Shown: piece by piece, positions 62,206 to 64,000 of the stretch | Layout: each line of letters begins with the position of its first letter | How positions within the stretch are numbered: position 1 is the first letter of the stretch | Assembly: GCA_022829145.1 (NCBI GenBank) | Contig: CM040745.1 | Span: 23,714,906 to 23,778,905 of the forward strand | From: Albula goreensis | Lineage: Eukaryota > Chordata > Actinopteri > Albuliformes > Albulidae | DNA length: 64,000 nucleotides | Reading direction: 5' to 3' | Position numbers and translations under genes: made by a program | The notes under the pieces: generated by a model | What the model was told of the DNA's origin: nothing | Seen by the model: the letters and a program-made list of their open reading frames with translations, nothing else | Database searches by the model: none

Positions 62206-64000
62206 TATACAAGGTATCAACTGCACATATAACGAAAAGACAGATTTAGAAAATGAAATCATTCCACGATTACGTCTTATATACAAATTTTCATATTTGA
62301 CTTAATACGCATTACAAATAATACATGACATATTCTGATACATACTTGCATGTAATACTACTACTACTACTACCACTAATAATAATAATTTACATTTTTT
62401 ATTTAATAGAATGATATTCCTTCTGCATTTTAAGAAGAAGCAAAGGACGCATACAGATTTTTAAGGTTCATGAGGTTATCAAATAAATGAAACCGCGCCA
62501 GTTATTCATGTTACGCCTGTAGACAACCAAAACAATTTCCTTTCTTACTGCGTATCAAAATATTGATTATTTCACGATTTTCAGTGAGTTGCAGACCTAC
62601 ATCAATATTGATAACATGTTAAGCCTAATAATCACTTTCTGATAAATAAAATACGACAGATAAGACATAACTTGTACCACAATTGTCTTTCTAATATAAC
62701 AATTAGAAAACACTGGAGTGTTGGAGAGTGAGCAGATACGAGCAGATAGTCGTATTCAAAACCATTTTTGGTGATAATATTTAAACGTATTTGTTTCCAA
62801 AATCGATAGAAATAATAATGGCTCAAGGGATACAATGTTAATTTGTTCAATTTATTTATTTTTGTGACTCCTTGTTATAGTTAATTTGATTGGTGATTGC
62901 ATACTAGTTTGGATCATAAACAACTTTACAATCATTCGTATGAAAGCTTTCTGCAATAAAGCCTTGTTCGGCGTCTGTGCTAACAGATATATAAATAATT
63001 CGTTATATAACAGTTCCTCTTAGCTGACAGGTAAATTAATTAGTTTAAGACATACATTTACCTGAAAAGGGACTTCCTCATAATGCACGTGAATATTCAT
63101 GTATTTTGAAGTTAGAATATTATTGAATATTATCATTCGTTGTTTTAATGACAAAATGGCTGGAAACAGGCTACCATTTTTATCTTTCACAGAAATGACT
63201 ACCACTGCATACGTGTCTAGTAATGTCAAACATAGATCAGTCATCAATTATTTCAGGCCAGTCTAACAAAACAAGCCAAAAGCTCAAGACTACCTACTGA
63301 ACCCCATATCAACAGTTGGGAAACGCCACACAGCCTTCTATGGTACAGCAGCGCCCTCAGGTGATCATGTGGGCTAACGTTTATTGTCAAAGATCAGAGT
63401 CACAGTCAAGAGAGGCTGGTTCGAAATGTACGCCCAGTTCTAATTCTACTAATGTGTGGTAATGGCTATGCAGTCGTGAAGTTAAACAACCTTTCATATA
63501 AAGTTCACATTTAAATTTGACAGTGAAACACTTTACAACAGGTAATTTCAAAAAACAGTCACCGTAGATGGGGAAATAGTGTTGATGAATAAACGTGACT
63601 TTTGAGGCGGCTGATTTCCTATTTGGTGCACAGGCAGATAATTTATCGACCAGACACCCTGTACAAAACTGTCTGAATTTTTGTTTGTCAGCAACAGACA
63701 CGTGCACCCAAATAAGACGGTTTCAAAGACCCGTACAATTGCAGCCCTCATCTATAAACTCATTTAAACCAGACGTCTAGCCGTCTCTATGGCTTTATTG
63801 GACTGCATTTCTTCCTGCTTTAAACTAATTAGGCCCGTAGGTAGGCTAGAGCTTTGACAATATATCGGGAATCCATGCAACACCTTTCCCAGTCACAAAC
63901 ACATTTTCCCAGTATATGTTTGGGCTATGGATTCTATGTCGATACTAAAAATGATGAACGGTTCATTCAGTAAATAACACATTTAAATGTTGCTCTGGGA
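62206..64000. other. upstream flank of the hoxd8 remnant
   Basis: No gene is supported. A high-complexity block at 63310-63850 contains several homeodomain-type sites (TTTATTGGAC, AAACTAATTAGG) and may be a conserved element from the hoxd8-hoxd9 interval. hoxd9 itself, expected at still higher coordinates, is not in the window. Confidence 0.4.

Overview
The window is vertebrate nuclear DNA from the 3' (anterior) half of a fish HoxD cluster. Split genes with GT-AG introns, long AT-rich non-coding stretches, many microsatellites and tRNA-derived SINEs rule out a prokaryote. A teleost is likely. One SINE (56855-57078) carries a TGTAA-type 3' repeat tail like that of eel UnaSINE/UnaL2 elements, which hints at, but does not prove, an eel-like (elopomorph) fish. 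The linkage mtx2 - hoxd3 - hoxd4 - mir-10b - hoxd8 remnant identifies the cluster as HoxD. Whether it is the teleost 'a' or 'b' copy cannot be settled here; mir-10b and mtx2 linkage lean towards HoxDa.

All genes are on the minus strand, so transcription runs from high to low coordinates: decayed hoxd8 exon 1 (about 61.8-62.2 kb), mir-10b (53.4 kb), hoxd4 (52.4-51.3 kb), hoxd3 (40.6-38.4 kb, with a leader exon candidate at 43.0 kb), then mtx2 (29.5-17.4 kb, ten coding exons, 276 residues). No hoxd1 is visible in the expected place between hoxd3 and mtx2. The first 17 kb lies beyond the 3' end of mtx2 and contains no gene I can support. It matches the position of the gene desert that flanks HoxD on the mtx2 side in other vertebrates, and it holds a 36-bp minisatellite of about 25 copies plus several high-complexity blocks that look like conserved non-coding elements.

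hoxd3 and hoxd4 encode homeodomain factors that pattern hindbrain, anterior spinal cord and paraxial mesoderm. mir-10b lies about 1 kb upstream of the hoxd4 start codon and is probably co-transcribed with a long hoxd4 leader. Two DR5 retinoic-acid-response-like sites 77 bp apart sit just beyond mir-10b. A strong splice acceptor just 6 nt before the hoxd4 ATG, one 105 nt before the hoxd3 ATG, and donor sites far upstream indicate distal promoters for both genes. mtx2 is an unrelated mitochondrial outer-membrane import gene that has stayed linked to HoxD, possibly because it lies between the cluster and its regulatory landscape.

The most notable observations are the hoxd8 fossil with a frameshift and a destroyed hexapeptide, the paired DR5 sites, a near-perfect 47-bp inverted repeat in the hoxd3-hoxd4 interval, a 49-bp direct duplication upstream of mir-10b, and an unusual microsatellite load for a Hox cluster.
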